Below, one piece after another: positions 1 to 9,580 of a DNA stretch of 64,000 nt. How positions within the stretch are numbered: the first letter of the stretch is position 1; each line of letters begins with the position of its first letter. Under the pieces are notes generated by a model. It had not been told where the DNA came from and did not search any database. It saw only the letters and a list, made by a program, of their open reading frames with translations. The translations under genes and the position numbers were made by a program. Source of the stretch: CAJXII01 sp965242915 (GTDB lineage Bacteria > Campylobacterota > Campylobacteria > Campylobacterales > Arcobacteraceae); contig CBDETN010000026.1 of the NCBI GenBank assembly GCA_965242915.1, positions 186,001 through 250,000 of the forward strand. Direction: 5' to 3'.

Positions 1-2
1 AT

Positions 3-755
3 ATGAAGATGAAAAAAGACCAAGAAGAAGCCATAGAGTCTTTAAAGTTAAAACATAAACTTTATAAAAATAGATTAATAAAAATTGTCAGTAAACAAAA
101 TAAAATTACAGATCTTCTTGGAAGTTTAAATATATTAAAGAAAAAAGATATAAAAGCAGCACGGCTTAGAGTAAAAAAAGCAAAAGAGAAGTTACAAAAA
201 AAAGCACTCTTGAGAAAGAAAAAAGAACTGGCAAAACAAAAAAGGTTAAAAAAAGAGAAAAAAATTAAAGAATTAGAATCTAAAAATATAAGATTATCCT
301 CAGCTAAAGATTTAAATATTAAAGTGCGAAACTTAGGTTCATCCGCTAAAGGTATTAAAATATTGAAATATAAAGGCAAAAAAACCATTGCTCCTTTAAA
401 ATCATACACAATAACTAAAAAATTTGGTAAGTACTATGACGCTGTATATAGAATGGAACTTTTTAACGAATCAGTATCTTTAAAAACAAAAAAAGAAAAT
501 GCTAAAGTATTGAATGTATTTAAAGGTGAGATTGTATATGCTAAGCAAAATTCAGGGCTTTTAGAAAATGTTGTTATTGTTAAACACAGAAATAATTTAC
601 ATACTATATATTCTCATCTAGACAAAATATCACCAACAATCAAAGTTGGTAAATGGATACCAAAAGGTTATGTTGTGGGTAGAATTAATGATACATTATT
701 ATTTCAAGCTACAAAAAACAGCAAATATATAGACCCGACTAGTTTATTTAAATAG
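3..755 (+). CDS. EnvC-like murein hydrolase activator, probably 5'-partial
   Basis: The visible part has a very basic Lys/Glu-rich coiled coil (about residues 1-105) followed by a degenerate LytM/M23 domain (about 140-250). Family knowledge: EnvC-type proteins act in the periplasm and switch on amidases at the division site without being peptidases themselves. The sequence fits a non-catalytic version: the usual His-x-His zinc motif near the C-terminus is replaced by LFQ in LLFQATKNSKYIDP, while IYSHLD keeps one His. EnvC proteins are normally longer and carry a signal peptide, and none is seen. The reading frame is open to the window edge, so the true start is probably upstream. Confidence 0.7.
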   Translation: MKMKKDQEEAIESLKLKHKLYKNRLIKIVSKQNKITDLLGSLNILKKKDIKAARLRVKKAKEKLQKKALLRKKKELAKQKRLKKEKKIKELESKNIRLSSAKDLNIKVRNLGSSAKGIKILKYKGKKTIAPLKSYTITKKFGKYYDAVYRMELFNESVSLKTKKENAKVLNVFKGEIVYAKQNSGLLENVVIVKHRNNLHTIYSHLDKISPTIKVGKWIPKGYVVGRINDTLLFQATKNSKYIDPTSLFK

Positions 756-835
756 TAAAGAAGTGAATTTTATATATAATGCATAAAAATAGATATAAAG
801 AAGTGAAAATTAAATGATGACTGAAAGGAATTGCC

Positions 836-1033
836 TTGCTTAAAGAGATATTAGACATAATAGTTTGGGGCGGCTTTATATACATCCTTTTTATTTTTAT
901 AAGAGGTATGAATGAAACTCAAGTGCAAAAGCATAAAGATATGTTAGAAAAAAATGAGCAACGAAAAAAAGATGCAATTTCGCAGGCACGAGAACAAAAA
1001 GAAAAGTTAGAAGGAATAAAAGAGAATGATTAA
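836..1033 (+). CDS. small single-pass membrane protein
   Basis: This 65-residue protein has one hydrophobic segment (about residues 7-23, IIVWGGFIYILFIFI) followed by a charged Lys/Glu/Gln-rich helix. The start is TTG, chosen because AAGGA lies at good distance upstream and no ATG precedes the membrane segment. Its end overlaps the start of glyS by 8 bases, so the two are probably translationally coupled. I do not recognise a family. It could be a small inner-membrane accessory protein with a cytoplasmic coiled coil. Confidence 0.6.
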   Translation: MLKEILDIIVWGGFIYILFIFIRGMNETQVQKHKDMLEKNEQRKKDAISQAREQKEKLEGIKEND

Positions 1034-3044
1034 ACCATTATTGATAGAAATAGCAGTAGAGGAACTTCCTGCAATACCATTTTTAAAAGAGTTACCAAAT
1101 ATTGAGAAAAAATGGGCAGATATACTTGAAGCTAATAGTTTAATGTGTGAATTCGATTTTTATTACACACCAAGACGACTTGTATTTTGGCATAGAGAGT
1201 TTAAAGTTGCTCAAGATGATAAAACAGTTGAACTTTTTGGGGCACCTGTAAAGATTGCATTTAAAGATGGAGAGCCTACCGGTGCTGCTATTGGTTTTGC
1301 TAAAAAATGTGGTGTCGTGGTAGATGAACTTGAAAAAATTGACCAAGGTCGCGGAGAAGTACTTTACTATAAAAGTGAAGTAAAAGGCAGTGATTCAAAA
1401 GATTTATTAAATGATATGGTAAATGAATTTATCTCAAAATTAAATTTTGGTAAGTCAATGAGATGGGGCGCTAGAGGTGATAATTTTATCAGACCAATAA
1501 GAGGGCTTAGTATCGTTCTTGGTGAAGATTTAGTAGATGGTGAACTTTACGGTATGAAATCAACTAAAACAAGCTTTGCACATAGAATGGTAAGTTATGA
1601 GCCATTTTCTTTTGACTTTGCCGGAGATTATTTTTGTAAGCTAGATAAAAATGGTGTGATTTTATATCAAGATGAGCGAAGAAAAATTATTTTGGAGCAA
1701 ATGGCACAAATTCAAAAAGATGCTGATATAACTATTGAGATAGATGAAGAGTTGCTTGATGAAATTGTAGCTATTACTGAGTATCCTACAGCTTTACTTG
1801 GACACTTTGATGAAGAGTTCCTTGAGCTTCCCCAAGAGGTAATAATAGGTTCTATGAAAGAGCATCAAAGATATTTTGCAGTTTATGAAGATAATAAAAT
1901 TACAAATAAATTTATAGTTGTCTCAAATTCAAAAACAGATGATTTTAGTGAAATTATTGCGGGTAATGAAAAAGTTTTAAGACCAAGACTAGCTGATGGT
2001 ATGTTCTTTTATAGAAATGACCTTAAAAACGGGCTAAGTAATGAAGGATTGAAGAATATCACTTTTGTTAATGGTTTAGGTTCTATGTATGATAAATGTG
2101 AGAGAGAAACTAAGATAGCTTTATATATTGCAAAGGCTCTTGATATTGACAAGACGGAGTTATTGGAAAAAACAGTTATGCTGAGCAAGGCAGATTTACT
2201 TTCCAGTATGGTTTATGAATTTACAGATTTACAAGGCTTAATGGGGTATTATTATGCTAAAAGTGCAGGAGAAGACAAGCTCCTTTATACAGCATTAAAA
2301 GAACAATATTTACCAGATGGTGAAGAAAGTGATATGCCTTCAAATACATTTAGTTGTATCGTTGCCATATCAAATAAATTAGATTCTTTAATGGGATTGT
2401 TTAGTGTTGATATGATTCCAACAGGAAGTAGAGATCCTTTTGCGCTTAGACGAGCGGCAGTAGGAATAATGAAGATATGTTATGAACATAAACTCCATTT
2501 AGATTTACACAGTATTATAGATAACTGCGGTCAAATGTATAACAATCTTAAAAAAGAGCAACTCTTAGAGTTCTTTGATGACCGTCTTTATCAATTATGC
2601 AAAGATGTAAATCCAAGTGTAATTAAGGCTGTATTAAAAAGTGGGGAAACCGATATTTTAAGACTGAGTCAAAAAATCCAAGCACTTGATCCTATAGTTA
2701 ACAGTGATGATTTTAAAAGCTTAAGTACAACTTTTAAAAGAGTTGCAAATATCATTAAAGATATAAATACAAATGATGAACTTGAAGTTAAAGTTGAGCT
2801 TTTTGAAGAAGATGCAGAGAAGGAATTATATGCTAAATTTGAAGAGGTAAATCAAAAAATATATACAATTTATGATGAAAAGTTATATGCTTTATTTTCA
2901 TTGAAACCACAACTTGATAAGTTTTTTGATGAAGTATTTGTAAATTGCGAAAATGAATCTATTAAAATAAATAGAAAAAATACTATTGGAAAAGTATATC
3001 AAGCATTTAAAACGATTGCAGACATTAAAGAGATTACTATCTAA
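1026..3044 (+). CDS. glyS: glycyl-tRNA synthetase beta subunit
   Basis: GlyS is the large subunit of the bacterial alpha2-beta2 glycyl-tRNA synthetase. It recognises tRNA-Gly, while catalysis sits in the alpha subunit GlyQ, which is not in this window. The 672-residue length is normal for the family. The N-terminus (LLIEIAVEELPA) and the central MKEHQRYFAV and PTGSRDPFALRRAAVGIMKI blocks are characteristic, and the C-terminal part fits an anticodon-binding DALR-type domain. It starts with ATG inside the end of the preceding small membrane gene and is followed after 13 bases by a flagellar gene, so it may share a transcript with both. Confidence 0.95.
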   Translation: MIKPLLIEIAVEELPAIPFLKELPNIEKKWADILEANSLMCEFDFYYTPRRLVFWHREFKVAQDDKTVELFGAPVKIAFKDGEPTGAAIGFAKKCGVVVDELEKIDQGRGEVLYYKSEVKGSDSKDLLNDMVNEFISKLNFGKSMRWGARGDNFIRPIRGLSIVLGEDLVDGELYGMKSTKTSFAHRMVSYEPFSFDFAGDYFCKLDKNGVILYQDERRKIILEQMAQIQKDADITIEIDEELLDEIVAITEYPTALLGHFDEEFLELPQEVIIGSMKEHQRYFAVYEDNKITNKFIVVSNSKTDDFSEIIAGNEKVLRPRLADGMFFYRNDLKNGLSNEGLKNITFVNGLGSMYDKCERETKIALYIAKALDIDKTELLEKTVMLSKADLLSSMVYEFTDLQGLMGYYYAKSAGEDKLLYTALKEQYLPDGEESDMPSNTFSCIVAISNKLDSLMGLFSVDMIPTGSRDPFALRRAAVGIMKICYEHKLHLDLHSIIDNCGQMYNNLKKEQLLEFFDDRLYQLCKDVNPSVIKAVLKSGETDILRLSQKIQALDPIVNSDDFKSLSTTFKRVANIIKDINTNDELEVKVELFEEDAEKELYAKFEEVNQKIYTIYDEKLYALFSLKPQLDKFFDEVFVNCENESIKINRKNTIGKVYQAFKTIADIKEITI

Positions 3045-3057
3045 AAGGATTTAGTGT

Positions 3058-4005
3058 ATGAATGTTAATACGAGTACACTTTTAAATATGTTAGCTCCCA
3101 AGCTTAAGGGCGGGACTAAAAGCACAATAGAAAATTTAAGTAAAGATGGTAAAGTTGATATAATATCTTTACTTAAAGATACAAATATAAAAACACTTTT
3201 GAACAGCTTATTTAAAGATTTAGCCAGCGGCATAAAAACTAAAGAAAGTGTTACTCAACTTTTACAAAACAGTAAGCAGATGTTTGACTTTAAAAGCCTC
3301 TCAAGTGATATTAAAGAAATATTAAAACATATCCAAACAGATCCAAAATTAGAAAAACAAACAGCAGTGTTAAAGCAGTTTCAATTAGATGTTAAGAATT
3401 TAGATGAAAAAGTATTAAAATCAAATATCTCTAACAGCGGAGTGTTCTTAGAATCAAAATTGGTAAATAGTAAATTTACTATCTCTAAAGTGCAAAATGA
3501 TATCAAAGCAGTTCTTTTACAGGTGCAAGAACAAATAAACTCAAAAGGGGCAGATATTCCAAAAGAGGTAAAAGCACAGGTAGAAAAAGTATTAAGTAAA
3601 ATTGAATTTTATCAGCTGACCTCTTTCGCATCACAGTCAAATCATACTTATCTGCCATTTTCGCAAGCTTATATTGAAGATGCTGATATTAAATTTAATT
3701 CAAGCTCAAAAGATACTTTTTCATGTCATATCAGCTTAGCATTAAAAGATTATGGAGATATAAAAGTTATGCTGCTGTTGGATAATAAAAATAATCTAAA
3801 TATCAATATTAGTGTACAACAACAAGATTTTAAAAGCAAACTTCAAGAAAATCTGCAACTTTTAAGACAAGGGATAAATAAAATAGGATTATCACTGCAA
3901 AGTTTAAATGTGTTAGATATACAAGATCCTTCAGAGCAAACTTATGAACAAAAAGCATATAACAGCAGTGATAATTTAAGTTTTGGGATTGATTTAAAAG
4001 CATAA
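3058..4005 (+). CDS. FliK-like flagellar hook-length control protein
   Basis: The 315-residue protein has a Ser/Lys/Leu-rich, low-complexity N-terminal two thirds. Its C-terminal part (about 215-290) matches the pattern of the FliK C-terminal domain: a beta-rich stretch with DYGDIKVMLLLDNKNNLNINISV, then a helix ending in LRQGINKIGLSLQSLNV. FliK acts with FlhB in the export gate to set hook length. The gene directly after it, overlapping by one base, is an FlhB C-terminal-like protein, which supports the call. The ATG is preceded by AAAGGATT. Similarity is by pattern only; another flagellar export factor is possible. Confidence 0.6.
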   Translation: MNVNTSTLLNMLAPKLKGGTKSTIENLSKDGKVDIISLLKDTNIKTLLNSLFKDLASGIKTKESVTQLLQNSKQMFDFKSLSSDIKEILKHIQTDPKLEKQTAVLKQFQLDVKNLDEKVLKSNISNSGVFLESKLVNSKFTISKVQNDIKAVLLQVQEQINSKGADIPKEVKAQVEKVLSKIEFYQLTSFASQSNHTYLPFSQAYIEDADIKFNSSSKDTFSCHISLALKDYGDIKVMLLLDNKNNLNINISVQQQDFKSKLQENLQLLRQGINKIGLSLQSLNVLDIQDPSEQTYEQKAYNSSDNLSFGIDLKA

Positions 4006-4277
4006 TGCAAAAAAATACAATACAAAAGGCAGCAGCTTTAAAATATAAAGAAAGTCAAAATGAAGCACCAATACTCACTGCAAAAGGCAGTGGACAAATA
4101 GCTAAAAATATTATTCAAATAGCACGCCAAAATGATATACCTATAAAACAAGATGAGGACTTAATAAATATGCTGAGTCAAATTGAATTAAACCAGGAAA
4201 TACCCGAAGAATTATATAAAGCAGTTGCTGAAATTTTTAGTTTTATTTATGGAGTTACTAACGATAATAATAAATAA
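4005..4277 (+). CDS. flhX: FlhB C-terminal-domain-like protein (FlhX type)
   Basis: This 90-residue protein resembles only the cytoplasmic domain of FlhB: AAALKYKESQNEAPILTAKGSGQIAKNIIQIARQ followed by DIPIKQDEDLINMLSQIELNQEIPEELYKAVAEIFSFIY. It lacks the membrane part and the autocleavage NPTH motif, as expected of the FlhX proteins described in Campylobacterota. FlhX is known to stand in for the processed FlhB C-terminal piece in the flagellar export apparatus. Its ATG uses the last base of the upstream stop codon, indicating coupling with the FliK-like gene. IS256 copy 1 inserted just downstream and probably cut the original 3' flank. Confidence 0.85.
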   Translation: MQKNTIQKAAALKYKESQNEAPILTAKGSGQIAKNIIQIARQNDIPIKQDEDLINMLSQIELNQEIPEELYKAVAEIFSFIYGVTNDNNK

Positions 4278-4301
4278 ATTATATATTATTGATAATTTTA
4301 T

Positions 4302-5675
4302 GAGAGTGTAAAATAAACTGTGTAAACCCAGCAGTTTCTTTTTAATCACTTCTCATATTTTGCCATAATCTCCTTAAAAAATATACTAAGTTGAGGATAA
4401 ATCTCAAACCAATTTCTAATACTAGAAGCATTCCATTTATTTTGTTGTTCAGCACAAGCCAGATACATCACTTTAAAAGCTGAATCTTCTGTTGGAAATG
4501 AACCCTTAGATTTAGTTTTTCTTTTTATAGCAGCATTTAAAGATTCAATAGGATTTGTTGTATAAATTAATTTTCTCACAGAATCTGGATATTTAAAAAA
4601 TGTAGACAATTCAGACCAGTGATTTGTCCAAGAAACAGTAATGTTAGGATATTTTTTACCCCAGATATCATTAAACTCTGTAAGTGCTAATTGTCCATCT
4701 TCTTCAGTGTAAGCTGTATAAACTGATTTTAAATCTTTAGCAACTGCTTTTCTATCTTTCCAAGATACAAACTTTAATGAACTTCTTATTTGATGTACTA
4801 TACACCTTTGTATCTCTGCCTTAGGATAAACTGCACTAATTGCTTTACTAAAGCCATTAAGACCATCTATTGCAAAGATAAGTACATCTTGTACTCCTCT
4901 TTTTTGAATATCATTTAAAACTGTAAGCCAATATTTACTAGTTTCATTTTCACCTATCCAAATACCTATAATCTCTTTTTTACCTTCTAGTGTAACTCCT
5001 AGCATTATATATGCAGCTATATTTTTAACTACTCTATCAACTCTAATTTTAAGTACTGTTGCATCCATAAAGATTATTGGATATATCTTTTCTAAGGGTC
5101 TTATTTGCCACTCTTTAGCTTTTTCGATAACTTTTTCTGTAATGTTAGATATGGTTTGAGTTGATAATTCATAACCATATAAATCATCAAGATGAAGTTG
5201 TATATCTCTTACACTCATACCTTTGGTATAGAGTGATATTATCATATCTTCACTACCATTTAGTAGTATTTCTCTTTTTTTAACAAGTTGTGGTTCAAAG
5301 CTTGATTCTCATGGAGCGTAGCGGAATCCACACTTGCAAATCTCTTGGAATCGCAACATCTATATTTCCATATTTTAATTTTATAGTTTTATCGTTGTAA
5401 CCGTTACGATAGTTCTGATTGTCTGATTCTTGATGTTTATCATAACCTAAGTGTGAGGTTAGCTCTTCTTGTGATGCAGTTTGTATTACCTCTTTGAGTA
5501 TATTTTTAAACTCTTTTGTAATATCATCTAATCCTGTAAATGTTCCATTAGCTATTTGTCTTTTTAATTCTTCTATATTTAATAAATTCATTATGTAAAT
5601 CCTTAATATTTTTCATATTTGATATTTTATCAAATAATCATATTTTTGGATTTACACAGTTAGATTTACAGTCCC
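4302..5675 (-). mobile_element. IS256-family insertion sequence, copy 1
   Basis: The element is bounded by imperfect inverted repeats. The left end has GTAAA, three bases, then AACTGTGTAAA; the right end, read inward on the minus strand, gives GTAAATCTAACTGTGTAAA. The right boundary is set by comparison with copy 2 near the end of the window, which starts with the same GGGACTGTAAATC. I see no clear target duplication. It lies between flhX and ftsZ, 11 bases beyond the ftsZ stop codon. Its transposase is interrupted (see the pseudogene entry). Confidence 0.85.
4346..5591 (-). pseudogene. IS256-family transposase, frame interrupted
   Basis: The N-terminal 98 codons (MNLLNIEELKRQIANG onward) run to VAIPRD and then enter about 31 foreign bases at 5309-5339, ending at a stop codon. 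The rest resumes in another frame as ESSFEPQLVKKRE and continues through a full mutator-type DDE domain. That part includes IFMDATVLK, FAIDGLNGF, the QRCIVHQIR stretch and YTTNPIESLNAAIKR. Compared with the family's usual join (PRDRESSFEPQ), about 28 extra bases are present. The downstream part could only be made by frameshifting or internal initiation. The copy at 63 kb has the same break. Confidence 0.85.
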
Positions 5676-5686
5676 GGTTTTTTCTG

Positions 5687-6832
5687 CTACTCCAGTGTAT
5701 ATTTTATACTATAGCCTCTCATTGACGGTGGTGTGTCATAATAATTCTTATCATCATTTTGGGTAGTATTTACAGTTTGTTTATCTATATTTTGACTTGA
5801 TACTAGTAAATTATCAGCTTCATTAACAGTATCTTGAAATCCAGTTGCTACAATAGTAATTTTAACTTCATCGCTTGCCAAGGTATTATCTGTAGTTGTA
5901 CCAAATATAACATAAGCATCACCATCAATTGTATCATGAATATTGGCCATTGTATTGTTAATTGAAAATAATGAAACATCAGGGCTTACTGTTAAGTGTA
6001 TCATAATACCTTGTGCACCGCTTAAAGATATTTCATCTAAAAGTGGAGATTTAATAGCATTATCCAAAGCTTTTTGTACAGAATCTTCACCTTTTGCAGT
6101 TCCGATTCCCATAATTGCCATACCTTTATATTGCATTACAGTTTTTACATCAGCAAAATCAACATTAATTCCGCCGCCGCCGGGTTTTAGAATAACCTCA
6201 CTCATACCATGAACAGCCTGATAAAGAATATTATCTACTATTTTAAATGAATCTTGTATTCCTGTAGTTTCATCGATTATTTCTAATAATCTATCATTTG
6301 GTATTACAATAATCGCATCACTTACTTTTTTTAATTCATCAAGTCCCAATTGTGCCAAGCCGGCTCTTTTACGACCTTCCCATTTAAACGGTTTAGTAAC
6401 AACTGAAACTGTTAATGCACCGGCATCTTTTGCGGCTTGAGCAATAATTGAAGCAGCTCCTGTTCCAGTACCGCCTCCAAGTCCTGCTGCGATAAATACA
6501 ATATCAGTACCTTCTAATAATTCTTTAATTTGACTTAAACTTTCAATAGCGGCTTCTCTTCCTATTTCAGGTTTCATACCTGCGCCTAAACCTCGAGTCA
6601 GCTCAGGACCTAGTTGTAGAGTTTTTGGTGCTAATGATTCTCTTAATACTTGTAAATCAGTATTTGCAACAATTAGGTCAATTTTGTGCGTACCTTCTCT
6701 AATCATATGATTAATCATATTACAACCGCCGCCGCCTACACCAATAACTGCTATTTTTGCTTCATTTTGTGCAAGTGTTTTTGAAGGCATTTGCACAGTA
6801 ATACTTTCCGGGTTAAATAAATTAGTATCCAT
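5687..6832 (-). CDS. ftsZ: cell division protein FtsZ
   Basis: FtsZ is the tubulin-like GTPase that polymerises into the division ring. The sequence shows the GTP-binding tubulin signature GGGTGTGAA, the N-terminal IGVGGGGCNMINHMI loop, and the T7-loop region NVDFADVKTVM. The C-terminus ends in a short conserved-looking helix (PPSMRGYSIKYTLE), which would be the FtsA/ZipA-type binding tail after a variable linker. I prefer the ATG that overlaps the ftsA stop codon as TGATG, because GGGAAG lies 8 bases upstream; a GTG nine bases earlier is possible. It is the last gene of ppiD-like-ftsA-ftsZ, with IS256 just downstream. Confidence 0.97.
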   Translation of the reverse strand: MDTNLFNPESITVQMPSKTLAQNEAKIAVIGVGGGGCNMINHMIREGTHKIDLIVANTDLQVLRESLAPKTLQLGPELTRGLGAGMKPEIGREAAIESLSQIKELLEGTDIVFIAAGLGGGTGTGAASIIAQAAKDAGALTVSVVTKPFKWEGRKRAGLAQLGLDELKKVSDAIIVIPNDRLLEIIDETTGIQDSFKIVDNILYQAVHGMSEVILKPGGGGINVDFADVKTVMQYKGMAIMGIGTAKGEDSVQKALDNAIKSPLLDEISLSGAQGIMIHLTVSPDVSLFSINNTMANIHDTIDGDAYVIFGTTTDNTLASDEVKITIVATGFQDTVNEADNLLVSSQNIDKQTVNTTQNDDKNYYDTPPSMRGYSIKYTLE

Positions 6833-8157
6833 CACAGCCACTTCCCAATTTTATCCCATAATGAACTTTTTTTCTTTGGTTTAATTTCAATGGTATCAAG
6901 ATTTTCAGCCTCTAGTAGTATATTAGCAGCATGTATATTTTTAGTTACTTTGTTTTCTTCCTCTTTTTTTCGTAATTCTTTATTTGAATCAAGTTCAAAA
7001 AATGGATCGCTGTCAAGAGCATATTTTAACAGTCCGGCAATAGTGGACATGGTAGGTGTGTTAAAGTCAATATAACCATTTTGTATATTAATAGGGTCAG
7101 ATATTTTTACAGGAATTTCTGAAAATATCTTTTGAGCTAACTCTTGTAAACCATTTATTCGAGTCATTCCTCCTGTTAATACTATACCGCCATCCATATG
7201 CTCACTCATACCACTTAAGTTTATTTTGTCTTTAATTAAACAAAGCAACTCTTCCACTCTTGCATGAATAATTGGTTGTATTTGAGATAAAGGTATCTCT
7301 TTTGTTTGAGTTTCGTTTCCTAATAACGGTATTTTTACTTTGCTGATTGATGTATCATTAATATTAATAGGTAGAAGTGAACCGTATTGATTTTTTATCA
7401 TATTTGCTGCGTTGTACGGAGTATGTAACATAATCGATAAGTCGTATGTAATGTGTTCACTCCCAATAGGTATGAAATCACTATACGATATTGTTTGACC
7501 TTTAAATATAGTTATTTCACTAGTGGTTCCACCTAAATCACAAACAACAGTTCCTAGTTTTTTTTGATCATCCGCTAATACTGCTATTGCAGAAGCATAA
7601 CCGTTTAATACAAAATTTGTAACTTCAAGATTTGATTTTTTAAGAGCATTTTGTATATTCACAAGGGCGGTTTTTTTAGCAGTGACAATATTTGCATATA
7701 CTTCAAGTCTTGAGCCATGCATATTTAAAGGATTGCTTATCTCATTAGAATCATCAATATTAAAGTATAACGGTAAAACATGGATAACTTCATAATCTGG
7801 AATTATCTTGGCATTATAAAGCGCCATTTGTAAAACTTGATTTATTTCATTATGTGTAATCTGTCCACTTTGAATATTAACAGCACCGCTGCTTCTTAAA
7901 CTTTTTGTATGTGTTCCGGAAATTGCAATAAAAGTTGATTCAATCACTGCATCAGAACTTTGAGTTGCTGTTCTTATTGCATCATGTATAGTTGTACTTG
8001 CAAGGTCAATATCTACAATTGAACCTTTGTGAATACCATCACTTTTACAATTTCCAACTCCTAAAATATTGATACGATTTGTTAAATCGTTTTGGGCAAT
8101 AACCGCAGTTATTTTTGTTGTTCCAATATCAAGAGCTAAAATTGCATTATTGTTCAA
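6832..8157 (-). CDS. ftsA: cell division protein FtsA
   Basis: FtsA is an actin-like ATPase that ties FtsZ filaments to the membrane. The 441-residue sequence starts with the phosphate-1 loop ALDIGTTKITAVIA and carries the phosphate-2-like VVCDLGGTTSEITIF and the adenosine motif GIVLTGGMTRINGL. The C-terminus (KKSSLWDKIGKWL) looks like the usual amphipathic membrane-targeting helix. The gene follows the PpiD-like gene by one base and overlaps ftsZ, so the three are likely co-transcribed. Length and order are normal for the group. Confidence 0.96.
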   Translation of the reverse strand: MNNNAILALDIGTTKITAVIAQNDLTNRINILGVGNCKSDGIHKGSIVDIDLASTTIHDAIRTATQSSDAVIESTFIAISGTHTKSLRSSGAVNIQSGQITHNEINQVLQMALYNAKIIPDYEVIHVLPLYFNIDDSNEISNPLNMHGSRLEVYANIVTAKKTALVNIQNALKKSNLEVTNFVLNGYASAIAVLADDQKKLGTVVCDLGGTTSEITIFKGQTISYSDFIPIGSEHITYDLSIMLHTPYNAANMIKNQYGSLLPININDTSISKVKIPLLGNETQTKEIPLSQIQPIIHARVEELLCLIKDKINLSGMSEHMDGGIVLTGGMTRINGLQELAQKIFSEIPVKISDPINIQNGYIDFNTPTMSTIAGLLKYALDSDPFFELDSNKELRKKEEENKVTKNIHAANILLEAENLDTIEIKPKKKSSLWDKIGKWL

Positions 8158-8158
8158 G

Positions 8159-9502
8159 TTAGTTTACCTTCATATTTGATGTAACTTCATATTGATTTCT
8201 AAGTTCTTTTAATAAGTTTGAAATAACTTCACTGTTTTTTAAATTTAATAATGTATCTCTTAACTCGTCAGTTTGAAGACTACTGCTATAATTAGATAAC
8301 TTAGAATCTGTAATTTTATAAACTACAGCTTTATCTTCCAGCATAAGAGAATTGATTGTAGTAGTTGAATTAAATATATGATCTACTAATTGAGTAGTTT
8401 CAGCAACACTTAACCCTTTGATTTCTACTTTTGAACCTTGAGCAATGAAACCAATATCAGTACCGGTAAATTCTTTAGTTAATTTGGTAATATTAGTATT
8501 TAGTATCTCTTGTTTGGCATTATCAAGATAATCAGTACGAACTAATTCAAAAGCTTTTTCAAATGATAAAGGCTGCGGAGCTTGTTTTTCTAATACTTTT
8601 ATAACGATAAATTCATTATTGTTTTCTAATGGTTTTAAAATACTGCCAACAGAAGCTTCAGAAATTTTTTGTAAATTTTCTTGATTTAATATATCACTAT
8701 CTTGAGATACCAGTGCAGTAGTATCAAATTTTAATTCATCTTTTTTAAGTTTTAGATATTTTTTTAAAGCATCTTTTTTAGAAACTTTTCTATCTTCACC
8801 TATTGTAATTTTTGTCATTGCAATTTTAATAGATTCTGGTGATTTATAATTTTGATTATGCAGTTCCCAGTATTTTTTAACAGCTTCTTTAGAACTGTCT
8901 ATTTTTAAATCAACTTTATTCAGAATATTAATACTTACTTTATCTTCAGTTGAATATAATTTTGCCAAGTTTACAAGTTCTGTATCCATAACTTTTGTGC
9001 TTAATATTCGTTGTACTTTTTGAATTGTTAAATCCATTTTAACTTGTTGTTCAAAATCCGTAGGTGTTGTTCTATTTTGTTTTAGCACTGACAAATAAGT
9101 TGCTTTATCAAATTTTTTATCTTTGATAAACGCCGGTATGGCTACAAGATATTTAGCAATTTCTTTGTCTGTAATATATAAACCTAACTCATCAGCATAA
9201 TTTAATAAAAGAAATTTTTGTACTATTGCATTAAATGCCGCCTCTTCAAGTTTAAATTGCTTTACCATCTCTTGATTAAATGCTTCACCAAATATATTCT
9301 GATATTGAGAATATAATGCATTATATTCATTTTGTATATCTTTAATTTTTATCTCTTTTGAACCTACGGTTCCTACATTAGTACTTGACTTTCCATAATC
9401 ATAAGAACCCCAGCCCACAAAACCAGCTCCAACAAAAGCAATTGTACTTATCCATATAGTTATAACTAGCCATCTTTTATGTCGCTGCATCCAAGTTATC
9501 AT
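8159..9502 (-). CDS. PpiD/SurA-type periplasmic folding factor
   Basis: A 447-residue protein anchored by one N-terminal membrane helix (WLVITIWISTIAFVGAGFVGWG) after the basic MITWMQRHKR segment. A SurA-N-like chaperone domain follows (about 40-190: VGSKEIKIKDIQNEYNALYSQY through FEQQVKMDLTIQKVQRIL). The C-terminal half carries a weak parvulin-like region around SVGSILKPLENNNEFIVIKVLEKQ. E. coli PpiD is much longer, so this is the compact form. Role by family: chaperone for proteins leaving the Sec channel, with uncertain isomerase activity. An RBS (GAGGAT) precedes the ATG. It heads the ftsA-ftsZ operon. Confidence 0.8.
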   Translation of the reverse strand: MITWMQRHKRWLVITIWISTIAFVGAGFVGWGSYDYGKSSTNVGTVGSKEIKIKDIQNEYNALYSQYQNIFGEAFNQEMVKQFKLEEAAFNAIVQKFLLLNYADELGLYITDKEIAKYLVAIPAFIKDKKFDKATYLSVLKQNRTTPTDFEQQVKMDLTIQKVQRILSTKVMDTELVNLAKLYSTEDKVSINILNKVDLKIDSSKEAVKKYWELHNQNYKSPESIKIAMTKITIGEDRKVSKKDALKKYLKLKKDELKFDTTALVSQDSDILNQENLQKISEASVGSILKPLENNNEFIVIKVLEKQAPQPLSFEKAFELVRTDYLDNAKQEILNTNITKLTKEFTGTDIGFIAQGSKVEIKGLSVAETTQLVDHIFNSTTTINSLMLEDKAVVYKITDSKLSNYSSSLQTDELRDTLLNLKNSEVISNLLKELRNQYEVTSNMKVN

Positions 9503-9580
9503 AATTTAAAATCCTCTAATGTATTGTTTAATATAACGAAGATTTTAGCTAAAATATACTTTAAAAAAAGTTAAATTATT

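Noticed and set aside
5943..6212. An 89-codon open frame on the plus strand inside ftsZ
   Set aside because: It is antisense to a clearly conserved gene and has no motif or start signal.
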